Of a stretch of DNA of 12,558 nucleotides, positions 6,156 to 12,558 are shown piece after piece. A program made the translations under genes and the position numbers. The stretch is from an uncultured Clostridia bacterium (lineage in GTDB: Bacteria > Bacillota > Clostridia > Christensenellales > Aristaeellaceae): contig CAMDVP010000066.1 of the NCBI GenBank assembly GCA_945877525.1, positions 1 through 12,558 on the forward strand, read 5' to 3'. Each line of letters starts with the position of its first letter. The stretch's first letter is position 1. Under the pieces are notes generated by a model. The model ran no database searches. It was not told where the DNA came from and was given only the letters and a program-made list of their open reading frames with translations.

Positions 6156-6835
6156 CATGGATTCATCGGATAGCAGTTCAGATGCTTTTCCCGGTCGCAC
6201 AGGGCCAGGAATACGCTTTCCGGCCCATCGATGCCCTGGCTGCGCAGTTGCCGCGCCAGCCATTTTTCGTCAAGCCCCATGCGGCGCAGGTTTTCCCCCA
6301 GCACCCGCCCGTCCATAATCACCTCGCTGAGGATTGTTTCCTGCTGTGGGGTGAGGTTCATGTCCTCCGGGGTCAGCGGCCTGCGGGCGCTTACAGGCAG
6401 GATTGTCAGCCTGCCGTTGTATTCATACACGGCCGTTTGAATATCCGCCAGGTTGAAAAAGCCCTGCTGGCGGCACATGACCATGAAGTCGCTCAGCTCC
6501 AATTTGGCCTGGCGCATGTTTTCCCGGTACAGCTTTCCGTTATCCATCACGATTGCCGGCGAACCGTTCAGGTACTTGCGGCTGCGGCTGAGGGCCAGGC
6601 TCAGGCGAGCCATGGCCCAGGTGGCCAGGGTGTAGATGCCCATGGCTACCAGCGGCTTCCACATGTTTTCCAGGTCGGTGGCCAGCTCGGCGGCGATGGA
6701 GCCGATGGTAATGCCAGTAATGTAGTCCATGAAGTCCAGTTGGGAAATCTGCTTGCGCCCCACCACCTTGGCACAGATAAACAGCGCCGCATAGGATACC
6801 GCCGACGCCAGAAGAATCTTCATCAGCTCCACCAT
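6155..6835 (-). CDS. YetF/DUF421-family membrane protein
   Basis: This gene encodes a 226-residue membrane protein. The N-terminal third is hydrophobic, with three predicted membrane helices (about residues 4-22, 37-53 and 61-80). The family hallmarks are GRKQISQLDF (26-35), followed by the T-G-I-T-I-G-S helix, and NGSPAIVMDNGKL (90-102), which opens the soluble C-terminal domain. ADIQTAVYEYNG (130-141) is the second conserved block of that domain. YetF and YcaP relatives are linked to the cell envelope, and spore-forming species often have several paralogues, but the molecular role is not established. The start is taken as the ATG at 6835, 9 bases after GGAGG (6849-6845); the GTG at 6838, directly before it, is an alternative giving one extra residue. 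The gene is divergent from the phosphodiesterase gene and convergent with the esterase. Confidence 0.9.
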   Translation of the reverse strand: MVELMKILLASAVSYAALFICAKVVGRKQISQLDFMDYITGITIGSIAAELATDLENMWKPLVAMGIYTLATWAMARLSLALSRSRKYLNGSPAIVMDNGKLYRENMRQAKLELSDFMVMCRQQGFFNLADIQTAVYEYNGRLTILPVSARRPLTPEDMNLTPQQETILSEVIMDGRVLGENLRRMGLDEKWLARQLRSQGIDGPESVFLALCDREKHLNCYPMNP

Positions 6836-6900
6836 CACGCACCCCCTCCGGCATAATATCCCGCGCCGCAGTCAAAGACATACGCCCCCGCCCGAAAATG

Positions 6901-6909
6901 TGCTATAAT
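6901..6909 (+). promoter_or_regulatory. Extended -10 promoter of the phosphodiesterase gene
   Basis: TGCTATAAT (6901-6909) is a perfect extended -10. The region 17 bases upstream (about 6878-6886) has no clear TTGACA, which fits an extended -10 promoter. The start would be near 6916, just before the AGGAGG site at 6923-6928. Confidence 0.7.
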
Positions 6910-6936
6910 AACAGAAAAACGCAGGAGGTCTTCCCC

Positions 6937-7659
6937 ATGCAGGACACGTTGCACCTTGCCGCCCCCAAGCCCCGGATGATTGCCCACCGCGGGGCCAGCG
7001 GCCTTGAAACGGAAAACACTGCCTCTGCCTTTGTGGCGGCGGGCAACCGCAGCTATTACGGCATCGAAACCGACGTTCATCTGACCCGGGACGGTGCGTT
7101 CATCATCATCCATGACGACAACACCCGCCGGGTGGCGGGAGACGCGCTGGAGGTGGAGGACACCTCCTTTGAAACCCTGCGCGCCCTGCGCCTGATGGAC
7201 AGAGACGGGCGGCCCGGGCGGCGGGATCTGATGCTGCCCACCCTTTCGGAGTATGCGGGCATCTGCCGGCATTACGGCAAGCAGGCAGTGCTGGAATTGA
7301 AAAACCCCATGGGTGCCGAGGACGTCGGGCGCATTGTGGACACGCTGCGGGAGGAGGGCTGGCTGGAACACACCACCTTCATCTCCTTCGACCTGGACAA
7401 TCTGAAGCACCTCCGCCGCCTGCTGCCGGAGCAAAAGGCACAGTATCTGGTGGAGCAGGATACCCCGGAGCTGCTGCCCACCCTGCTGCACAACCGGCTC
7501 GATCTGGATATCTACTGGAAGGTGCTGACAGAGGCGCGGGTGCAGGAATTGCACAGCCATGGCATTGAGATCAATGTCTGGACAGTGGACGACCCCGCCG
7601 ACGCCCGCCGCCTGGCTGACTGGGGTGTAGACTACATCACCTCCAACTGTGTGGAATGA
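6937..7659 (+). CDS. Glycerophosphodiester phosphodiesterase (GDPD)
   Basis: This gene encodes a 240-residue cytoplasmic enzyme of TIM-barrel fold that splits glycerophosphodiesters into glycerol 3-phosphate and an alcohol. The family signature is clear. AHRGASG (16-22) carries His17 and is followed by ENT (26-28). ETD (44-46) provides metal ligands, IIHDD (57-61) provides the second catalytic histidine His59, and LELKNP (119-124) supplies another metal ligand, Glu120. NVWTVDDP (213-220) and the YITSN end (233-237) are typical of the last barrel strands. No signal peptide or lipobox is seen, so it resembles the cytosolic UgpQ type rather than the secreted GlpQ type. AGGAGG (6923-6928) sits 8 bases before the ATG; an upstream in-frame ATG at 6898 precedes the promoter. 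The stop overlaps the next start as ATGA, so the two are translationally coupled. Confidence 0.94.
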   Translation: MQDTLHLAAPKPRMIAHRGASGLETENTASAFVAAGNRSYYGIETDVHLTRDGAFIIIHDDNTRRVAGDALEVEDTSFETLRALRLMDRDGRPGRRDLMLPTLSEYAGICRHYGKQAVLELKNPMGAEDVGRIVDTLREEGWLEHTTFISFDLDNLKHLRRLLPEQKAQYLVEQDTPELLPTLLHNRLDLDIYWKVLTEARVQELHSHGIEINVWTVDDPADARRLADWGVDYITSNCVE

Positions 7660-8207
7660 CGGGCATGGACTGGCTTGATGAGGTGCGCCGCCGTCTGCGC
7701 CGGAAAAACGAGCTTCTATTTTCCAGGGACTCAGCTGTCCTGCAGCCGCTTCGGGATCTGCTTTCACGGCAGGATCACCGCACAGCGGTGCTGTGGGCCC
7801 TGGATCTTGCCGAAGAAACCGTGGCCCGGCTGACGGAAAAGCATCCGGACGAGCAGCGCCCTGCGCAAGCCCTGCAGGCTGCCCGGGCCTGGGCCGCAGG
7901 GGAAATCAAAATGCCCCAGGCGCGGCGGGCTATCCTGGCCTGCCATGATGCCGCCAGGGATATGCCCTGCCCGGAGGATGCGGCCCTGTGCCATGCCGTG
8001 GGCCAGGCCTGCGCCGTGGTGCATACCGCCGGGCATGCCCTGGGTTACCCCATCTACGAGCTGACTGCCCTTGTCCGCCGCCTGGGCGTATCAGACTGCC
8101 GCGAAGCCGTTCAGGCGCGCATGGAGGAATATCTCCGCCGTCTGATGTACTGGGAAACCCACGCGCAGGACATGCACGGCCCCTGGGCGGACTTTATGCT
8201 TCGATGA
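7656..8207 (+). CDS. Putative immunity protein, Imm5-like
   Basis: This gene encodes a 183-residue, mostly helical soluble protein. The segments ALWALDLAEE (46-54 region), RPAQALQAARAWAAGEI (68-84) and CAVVHTAGHALG (119-130) recall proteins annotated as putative immunity protein (Imm5-like). In these an R-x-A-x-x-AARAWA-x-GE helix and a late H-x-x-x-HA pair are conserved. In polymorphic toxin systems such proteins neutralise a secreted toxin delivered by kin, but many are found alone and untested. No toxin gene is adjacent here. Its ATG overlaps the phosphodiesterase stop codon (ATGA), so translation is coupled to that gene; an ATG at 7665 is an alternative. Only the family is proposed; the partner is unknown. 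The C-terminal 20 residues are rich in Trp, His and Met. Confidence 0.72.
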   Translation: MTGMDWLDEVRRRLRRKNELLFSRDSAVLQPLRDLLSRQDHRTAVLWALDLAEETVARLTEKHPDEQRPAQALQAARAWAAGEIKMPQARRAILACHDAARDMPCPEDAALCHAVGQACAVVHTAGHALGYPIYELTALVRRLGVSDCREAVQARMEEYLRRLMYWETHAQDMHGPWADFMLR

Positions 8208-8211
8208 TACG

Positions 8212-8260
8212 AAAAAGGAACCTCTGCGCGGCAGCTGCCATGCAGAGGTTCCCGTCTTTT
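8212..8260. terminator. Bidirectional terminator between the Imm5-like gene and the permease gene
   Basis: GGAACCTCTGC (8217-8227) and GCAGAGGTTCC (8242-8252) form a perfect 11-bp stem, with GGCAGCTGCC forming a further palindrome in the loop. The plus strand continues with CGTCTTTTATT, while the minus strand continues with TTTTTCG (8216-8210). It therefore serves both convergent transcripts, and the TAA of the permease lies in its plus-strand T run. Confidence 0.88.
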
Positions 8261-10322
8261 ATTCAACGGATCCGCTGACGATTTTGTAATACACATTGGC
8301 CGTCAGCTTATACACCGCCAGGTACAGCCCGGCGAAGGCCAGGAAGCTGATCAGCGTGGTTTCCATGAACAGCCCCACGTTGTTCAGGTTGAACAGCAGA
8401 AGAATCAGCCGCACCATGGGGAAGGCGAACACCAGGTGGCACAGTGCCGCCCCCAGGGGCAGGAAAAATACCATCAGCAGCTGGGCGTTCACGCTGCGGC
8501 GGATATCCCGTCGGGTCATGCCCACCTTCTGCATGATGTCGAACCGGGCCTGATCCTCATAGCCCTCGGAAAGCTGCTTGTAGTAAATCATCAACACCGC
8601 CGCGAAGATGAACACGATGCTCAGCAGCACCCCCAGAAAGAACAGACTGCCGAAGGTGTTGAAGAAATCGTCCCGGTTTTCCTCCTTGCTTTCCACCGAC
8701 AGGCCGAAGCCGCCGTTCTCCAGCATATCATGGATGGCGTCCATTTCATACAGCCGGTCCGAAAGCGTTTCGCTCAGCGCGATCTGCTCCGCCTTGTCCG
8801 CGGGCAGGTCGAAGCTATGATACCAGTGCATGTTTAGCATCGGCTCGCCCCGGTAGTCCACCAAGGCCATCATGGACTGCAGCGCCGCCGTCAGGTCAGG
8901 CACCACCACATACAGTGTGGCAAACATCATCGCCGCCGTATCGCCCGAGGCCGGAATATCCTTCACCTGCTCCCGGACATGGAAGGTTTGTTGTCCCTTG
9001 ACCGTCAGGGTATCATAGGGATAGTCGCTGCGGAAGGCCTGCAGCAGCACATCGTCCGGCCCCAGGGTTTCATGCCGGCCGGTCAGACGGTTATAATCGT
9101 CCAGAGAGATGAAGTTCAGCGTGCGGATGTCCCAAAGCTGCAGATTGGTGCCGGTTTCGGCCACGCCGCTGCTGTCGGGGTCAAGTATGCCCCCCTCCTG
9201 CAAAAGCCCCGTGATGGCGGCCGTGCGGTAGTCCAGCACATTCTCCTGCACCATGCCGCCGCCCTCTACCGCTTCCCGGGTCACAGCGCGGAACCGGCTG
9301 AGCCACGCGTCCTCCAGATATTCGGCCCGGTGAACATACAGGGTGATGTTCATATCCCGGGGATAGCGGGTCTGCAGGCTGTCCTCCGCACCGAAGTACA
9401 GGCAGGTGGTGGAGGAGAGCATCACCAGCACCATGGTGGCCAGGATGCAGATGGAGGCCAGGCCCGCGCCGTTACGCTTCATGCGGTAGGCCATGGAGGA
9501 CACGGACACAAAGTGGCTGGCCTTGTAGTAGAACCGCTTGCTCTTCTGCAAAAGCCTGCACAGCGCTACCGACCCGGCAATGAAGGTCAGGTAGGTGCCC
9601 ACAATCACCATCATCACCGCCACAAAGAACCATACCATGGCGGACACGGGATCGCTGATGGTCACAGCCAGCCAGTACGCCCCCGCCTGCAGCACCACGC
9701 CCGCCACGCCCAGCACCCAGTTGGCCTTGGGTTGCCTTTCGCCGGCATTCTCGCTGCGAAGAAGCTCCATGGCGCTGGCCCGGCGCATGCGCCACAGGGC
9801 GTGCAAAAGGATCAGCAGGAAGATGACCGCGAAGATTTCCGCCGTCTGCACCAGCCCCTTAGGCGACACGGACAGGGTGAAGGTGGCGCCACGGTGCAAA
9901 AGGTTCAGCATCACCAGCTCCGCCAGCTTCGAGAAGGCCACGCCCAGCGCAAGCCCGGATACAAGGGAAATTGCTGCGGTGATAACGCTTTCCCACACAA
10001 CAATCATGCCGATGTGCCATTTGCCCATGCCCAGAATGTTGTACAGGCCGAACTCCTTCATCCTCCGGCGGATGAGAAAGGAATGGGTGTAGAACAGGAA
10101 AATCGCCGCAAACAGCGCCACCACCCAGCTGCCGAAGAGCAGGGTTTCCCGCATGGTGCCGCCGCCCCGGGTGCCCTGAAGCAGGGGGGATTTTTGCAAA
10201 AACAGGATGATGTATTCCATCATCACCATGCCCGCGCAGGTGAGCAGATAGGGAACATACAGCCTGTAATTCTTGCGGATGCCCGTCCAGGCCAGGCGGG
10301 CGTAGAAGCCCTTCTTTCTCAC
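8259..10322 (-). CDS. Bce-type ABC transporter permease (FtsX family)
   Basis: This gene encodes a 687-residue inner-membrane permease of the antimicrobial-peptide sensing and detoxification transporters (BceB class). Membrane helices can be read in the order expected: one near the N-terminus (about 22-42), three more by residue 175, then helices near 202-221, 228-250 and 287-310. A large extracellular domain follows (about 312-552). Three C-terminal helices (about 556-580, 611-635 and 652-672) complete the usual ten-helix layout. The single large domain between helices 7 and 8 is the hallmark of this class; it contacts the peptide or lipid II substrate. The start is the GTG at 10322, which overlaps the TGA of the ATPase gene as GTGA, so the subunits are coupled. 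It is the last gene of its transcript and is followed by a strong terminator. The exact peptide specificity is unknown. Confidence 0.93.
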   Translation of the reverse strand: MRKKGFYARLAWTGIRKNYRLYVPYLLTCAGMVMMEYIILFLQKSPLLQGTRGGGTMRETLLFGSWVVALFAAIFLFYTHSFLIRRRMKEFGLYNILGMGKWHIGMIVVWESVITAAISLVSGLALGVAFSKLAELVMLNLLHRGATFTLSVSPKGLVQTAEIFAVIFLLILLHALWRMRRASAMELLRSENAGERQPKANWVLGVAGVVLQAGAYWLAVTISDPVSAMVWFFVAVMMVIVGTYLTFIAGSVALCRLLQKSKRFYYKASHFVSVSSMAYRMKRNGAGLASICILATMVLVMLSSTTCLYFGAEDSLQTRYPRDMNITLYVHRAEYLEDAWLSRFRAVTREAVEGGGMVQENVLDYRTAAITGLLQEGGILDPDSSGVAETGTNLQLWDIRTLNFISLDDYNRLTGRHETLGPDDVLLQAFRSDYPYDTLTVKGQQTFHVREQVKDIPASGDTAAMMFATLYVVVPDLTAALQSMMALVDYRGEPMLNMHWYHSFDLPADKAEQIALSETLSDRLYEMDAIHDMLENGGFGLSVESKEENRDDFFNTFGSLFFLGVLLSIVFIFAAVLMIYYKQLSEGYEDQARFDIMQKVGMTRRDIRRSVNAQLLMVFFLPLGAALCHLVFAFPMVRLILLLFNLNNVGLFMETTLISFLAFAGLYLAVYKLTANVYYKIVSGSVE

Positions 10323-11083
10323 TGCGCATCACCGCCTGTTGCAAGCAGGGTCAGGGTATCGGAAATCTTCTGATACAGCTGCTGGTCGGTGGCGTTGCCC
10401 CGGTACAGCTGGTGGAATACCTCGCCGTCCTTGATGAACAGCACCCGGCTGGCATGGCTGGCCGCCTTGACCGAGTGGGTCACCATGAGGATGGTCTGCC
10501 CGGTCATGTTCACCTGGGAGAACAGGCGCAAAAGTTCGTCCGTGGCCTTGGAATCCAGCGCGCCGGTGGGTTCGTCGGCCAGCAGCAGCCGGGGGCCGGT
10601 AATCAGCGCCCGGGCCACCGCCGCCCGCTGCTTCTGCCCGCCGGACACCTCATAGGGATATTTCTTCAGCAGATTGCTGATGCCCAGCTGGGAGGCCAGC
10701 GGCTCCAGACGGTGCTTCATTTCGCCGTAGGATTTGCCCGCCAGCACCAGTGGCAGGTAAATGTTGTCCTCCAGGGTGAAGGTATCCAGCAGATTGAATT
10801 CCTGGAATACAAAGCCCAGGTTGTCCCGGCGGAAGGCCGCCACCTCGCTTTCCTTCAATGCGGAAAGTTCCCGCCCGTCCAGGCGCACCGTTCCCTCCGT
10901 GGGCCTGTCCAGGGCAGCCAGGATGTTCAGCAGCGTGGTTTTGCCCGAGCCGCTTTCACCCATGATGGCCACATATTCCCCTTCCTCCACCGAGAAGGTC
11001 ACGCTGCGCAGGGCCTCCACCTTCGCACCGCCAAGCTTTGTCACATACACCTTTTTCAGCCGTTCCACTTCAAGAATGCTCAT
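10319..11083 (-). CDS. Bce-type ABC transporter ATP-binding protein
   Basis: This gene encodes a 254-residue nucleotide-binding subunit that pairs with the permease encoded directly downstream. The motifs are complete: Walker A GESGSGKTT (42-50), Q-loop Gln94 in VFQEFNLL, signature VSGGQ (146-150), Walker B LLLADE (166-171), D-loop GALD (174-177) and switch His203. The FVFQEFNLLDTFT region is typical of the MacB/LolD/BceA branch. The start ATG at 11083 follows AAAGGAGG (11099-11092) with 8 bases between. The gene begins a bicistronic transcript with an activator-type promoter region upstream, separated from the kinase gene by a terminator. This separation fits the known pattern in which the transporter operon is induced by the response regulator while the regulatory genes are expressed independently. 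Confidence 0.95.
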   Translation of the reverse strand: MSILEVERLKKVYVTKLGGAKVEALRSVTFSVEEGEYVAIMGESGSGKTTLLNILAALDRPTEGTVRLDGRELSALKESEVAAFRRDNLGFVFQEFNLLDTFTLEDNIYLPLVLAGKSYGEMKHRLEPLASQLGISNLLKKYPYEVSGGQKQRAAVARALITGPRLLLADEPTGALDSKATDELLRLFSQVNMTGQTILMVTHSVKAASHASRVLFIKDGEVFHQLYRGNATDQQLYQKISDTLTLLATGGDAQ

Positions 11084-11107
11084 GCTTTCTTCCTCCTTTG
11101 CCCCCCT

Positions 11108-11113
11108 ATCATA
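11108..11113 (-). promoter_or_regulatory. Putative -10 of the transporter operon
   Basis: On the minus strand TATGAT (11113-11108) lies about 25 bases before the start codon of the ATP-binding protein. The positions 17-18 bases upstream read GGCGGG or TGGCGG and do not resemble TTGACA, as expected of a promoter that needs an activator. Confidence 0.4.
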
Positions 11114-11115
11114 GC

Positions 11116-11159
11116 AAAAAGGGGAAATGCCCCGCCATCGAATGTGCTTACATTTCCCC
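11116..11159 (-). terminator. Terminator after the sensor kinase gene
   Basis: On the minus strand GGGGAAATG (11159-11151) pairs with CATTTCCCC (11129-11121) around 21 bases, followed by TTTTT (11120-11116). It begins about 34 bases after the kinase stop codon. A smaller competing hairpin, GGGG-CATTT-CCCC (11133-11121), uses the same 3' arm. Confidence 0.6.
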
Positions 11160-11183
11160 CGGTAAATCTAACGTTTTTGTAAG
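11147..11183 (-). promoter_or_regulatory. Candidate response-regulator site upstream of the transporter operon
   Basis: CTTACA and TGTAAG, perfect inverted hexamers, lie at 11183-11178 and 11152-11147 on the minus strand with 25 bases between. They sit upstream of the poor -35 of the transporter promoter. Known BceR boxes are built of TNACA and TGTAA half-sites, but usually 4 bases apart, so the match is partial and the spacing is unusual. Confidence 0.35.
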
Positions 11184-11192
11184 AAATGAGGT

Positions 11193-12179
11193 TTATTCCA
11201 CCGAAAGTGTCGCCTGCCGCAGGTCGATGCGGATCACCGTGCCCTCCCCCGGCCTGGAAGCGGCGCTTAGCCCGTGCCCCAGCCCCCGGCATATCCGCCG
11301 GCACAGATACAGCCCGATGCCGCTGGCCCGGCGGTCGCTGCGGCCCATTTCGCCGGTGAAGCCCTTCTCGAAGATGCGGGGCAGCTCCTCCGGTGCAATG
11401 CCCACCCCGGTGTCCCGGACGCAAAGCATCCCCGGCTCCTCCTGGTCGATGGTCACCCCGCCGGAGGGCGTGTATTTCAGCGCATTGGAAAGCAGCTGCT
11501 CCAGGACAAACTGCAGCCATTTTTCGTCCGTCACTGCCCGCAGGCCCAGGGGCTGATAGCGCAGCGTCAGACGTCTTGCGATGAATTCCCCCGCAAAGCG
11601 CCGCACAGCCTTCTGGATAATGGCATCCACATCGCATTCCCGAATCACATAATCGGTGGTGTCCGCGTCCAGGCGCAGGTAGGCCATCACCATGTCCACA
11701 TACTGCTCCACCCGCAAAAGCTCCGGGGTAAGTGTGCGGCTCAGGGGAGAATCCGCCTGCTGCAGGTGCAGCTGCATGGCGGCAATGGGCGTTTTGATCT
11801 GGTGCGCCCAGGCGGTGTAGTAGTCCATCATATCTTCATACCGGGCGCTCAGGACGGAAGCCCGTTCGCGCTGCTCCCGGCACAGAAGGGTTGCCAGGGC
11901 CTGGTAGTCCTCCTCCAGCGCGCCGCAGGGCCGGGGCAGGGCGTCGGGCAGCTGATCCGTTCTGGCCAGCAGCGCCTGCAGATGCAGGTGCCGCTTCCGC
12001 AGCCGGGCATAGTCCGCTCCGCAGAAGCATGCCAGCACCAGCAGGCACAATAGCCCCGGGTACAACGCCGCACCCATGGGCAGGGCATACAGCCGGAAGG
12101 ACAGCGCAAACAGGCCGCAGCACACGCAAAGCAATAACACCGCGCCCCGACGCTGCTTCAGGTAGGCAAGCAGGCTCAT
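11193..12179 (-). CDS. Bce-type intramembrane-sensing histidine kinase
   Basis: This gene encodes a 328-residue sensor kinase. Two membrane helices (about 13-30 and 39-54) are separated by a loop of fewer than ten residues, so there is no extracellular sensor domain. This is the mark of BceS-type kinases, which sense through their partner transporter. The phosphoacceptor is His126 in AHQIKTPIAAM, a typical Bce-type H box. The ATP-binding domain has the N box Asn232 in NALKYT, the G1 box DTGVGIAPEELPRIFEKG (256-273) and the G2 box SGIGLYL (286-292). The ATG at 12179 follows GGGGAGG (12193-12187) by 7 bases and overlaps the stop of the upstream ATPase as ATGA. A response regulator gene, normally directly upstream, is not in the window. 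The kinase is expected to regulate the transporter genes downstream. Confidence 0.94.
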   Translation of the reverse strand: MSLLAYLKQRRGAVLLLCVCCGLFALSFRLYALPMGAALYPGLLCLLVLACFCGADYARLRKRHLHLQALLARTDQLPDALPRPCGALEEDYQALATLLCREQRERASVLSARYEDMMDYYTAWAHQIKTPIAAMQLHLQQADSPLSRTLTPELLRVEQYVDMVMAYLRLDADTTDYVIRECDVDAIIQKAVRRFAGEFIARRLTLRYQPLGLRAVTDEKWLQFVLEQLLSNALKYTPSGGVTIDQEEPGMLCVRDTGVGIAPEELPRIFEKGFTGEMGRSDRRASGIGLYLCRRICRGLGHGLSAASRPGEGTVIRIDLRQATLSVE

Positions 12180-12558
12180 TCGTCCGCCTCCCCGAAGGCC
12201 GCCTCATGCTTTTTGAAAAAGTCATGGTATACCCGCACAGCCGGCAGCTCCGTCCAGCGGCGGCGGCAGACGGGATCGCCGTCCATGTCGTAGATCCTCG
12301 CCCCCCGCATGGACAGCAGGAACGGCGAGTGGGTGGCAATCACGAACTGGCACCCGAAAAACCGGGCAGAGTCCTCCAGAAACTGCGTCAGCTCCTGCTG
12401 CCGGAGGGGGGACAGGCTGTTTTCCGGCTCGTCGAGCAGGTACAGGCCGTTTTCCCTGATGCGGCTGGTAAAGTAAAAGAAGGCGCTTTCCCCGTTGGAC
12501 TGCTCCCGCACGTTGTCCATCAGCCGGGTGCGGACGTACTGAGACTGGGTTTTCCTCC
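12176..12558 (-). CDS. AAA/ABC-type ATPase, COG3910-like (5' part outside the window)
   Basis: The C-terminal 126 residues are visible, open to the window edge without a start needed; an internal ATG at 12520 is not the likely start because the frame continues upstream. The motifs are those of SMC/ABC-like ATPases: a signature-like SNGES, Walker B LYLLDEPENSLSP and the switch histidine in FVIATHSPFLL. The C-terminal part (ARIYDMDGD onward, ending in a VYHDFFKKHE helix) resembles single-domain predicted ATPases of the COG3910 type, often annotated simply as AAA family ATPase. The function is unknown in most members. The Walker A and Q-loop lie beyond the window. The gene ends with an ATGA overlap with the sensor kinase, so the two are translationally coupled, which is unusual for Bce-type kinases. 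Confidence 0.85.
   Translation of the reverse strand, partial: RKTQSQYVRTRLMDNVREQSNGESAFFYFTSRIRENGLYLLDEPENSLSPLRQQELTQFLEDSARFFGCQFVIATHSPFLLSMRGARIYDMDGDPVCRRRWTELPAVRVYHDFFKKHEAAFGEADE

Noticed and set aside
8979..10373. 464-codon plus-strand open frame opposite the permease
   Set aside because: It is His/Gln/Ala/Gly-rich antisense to a clear ten-helix permease, with no ribosome binding site and no motif.

Overview
The window looks like chromosomal DNA of a GC-rich Clostridia-type Firmicute. The evidence is strong AGGAGG-type ribosome binding sites, TTGACA/TATAAT-type promoters, a Bce-type antimicrobial-peptide sensing and export module, a YetF/DUF421 membrane protein and a short Aquifex-type aconitase. 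No phage structural gene, transposase, integrase or CRISPR array is visible. The species cannot be named from the sequence alone.

Layout from left to right. Positions 1-180 hold the 3' end of an unrecognised gene and its terminator. Positions 261-442 hold a minus-strand tRNA-Leu(CAG) unit with a perfect consensus promoter and a downstream 12-bp inverted repeat. Next is a minus-strand secreted or lipoprotein alpha/beta-hydrolase (493-1530), divergent from a plus-strand aconitate hydratase (1751-3682) that has its own promoter, leader hairpin and terminator. The 377-bp gap after it (3683-4059) contains a 161-bp nested palindromic element and the promoter of a HAD phosphatase (4060-4740). A probable two-gene plus-strand operon follows: a 125-residue protein resembling the DUF1874/STIV-B116 family (4930-5307), then an esterase (5338-6102). 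A strong 13-bp terminator separates these from the convergent DUF421 gene (6155-6835, minus).

Divergent from that gene is an ATGA-coupled pair: a glycerophosphodiester phosphodiesterase (6937-7659) and an Imm5-like putative immunity protein (7656-8207). A bidirectional terminator closes this pair and the long minus-strand block that fills the rest of the window. Read in its direction of transcription, that block has a truncated AAA/ABC-type ATPase (12558-12176), a Bce-type sensor kinase (12179-11193), a terminator and operator-like region, the ATP-binding subunit (11083-10319) and the FtsX-type permease (10322-8259). Three of the four genes are linked by overlaps of 4 bases.

Working model: kinase and transporter form a flux-sensing complex against cell-wall-active peptides. 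The cognate response regulator is not inside the window, and the position directly before the kinase is taken by the ATPase. The most unusual items are the DUF1874-like protein with no histidine at the expected catalytic position, the nested palindromic element, the ATPase-kinase coupling and the orphan immunity-like gene coupled to a phosphodiesterase. No complete new system can be demonstrated from this window alone.
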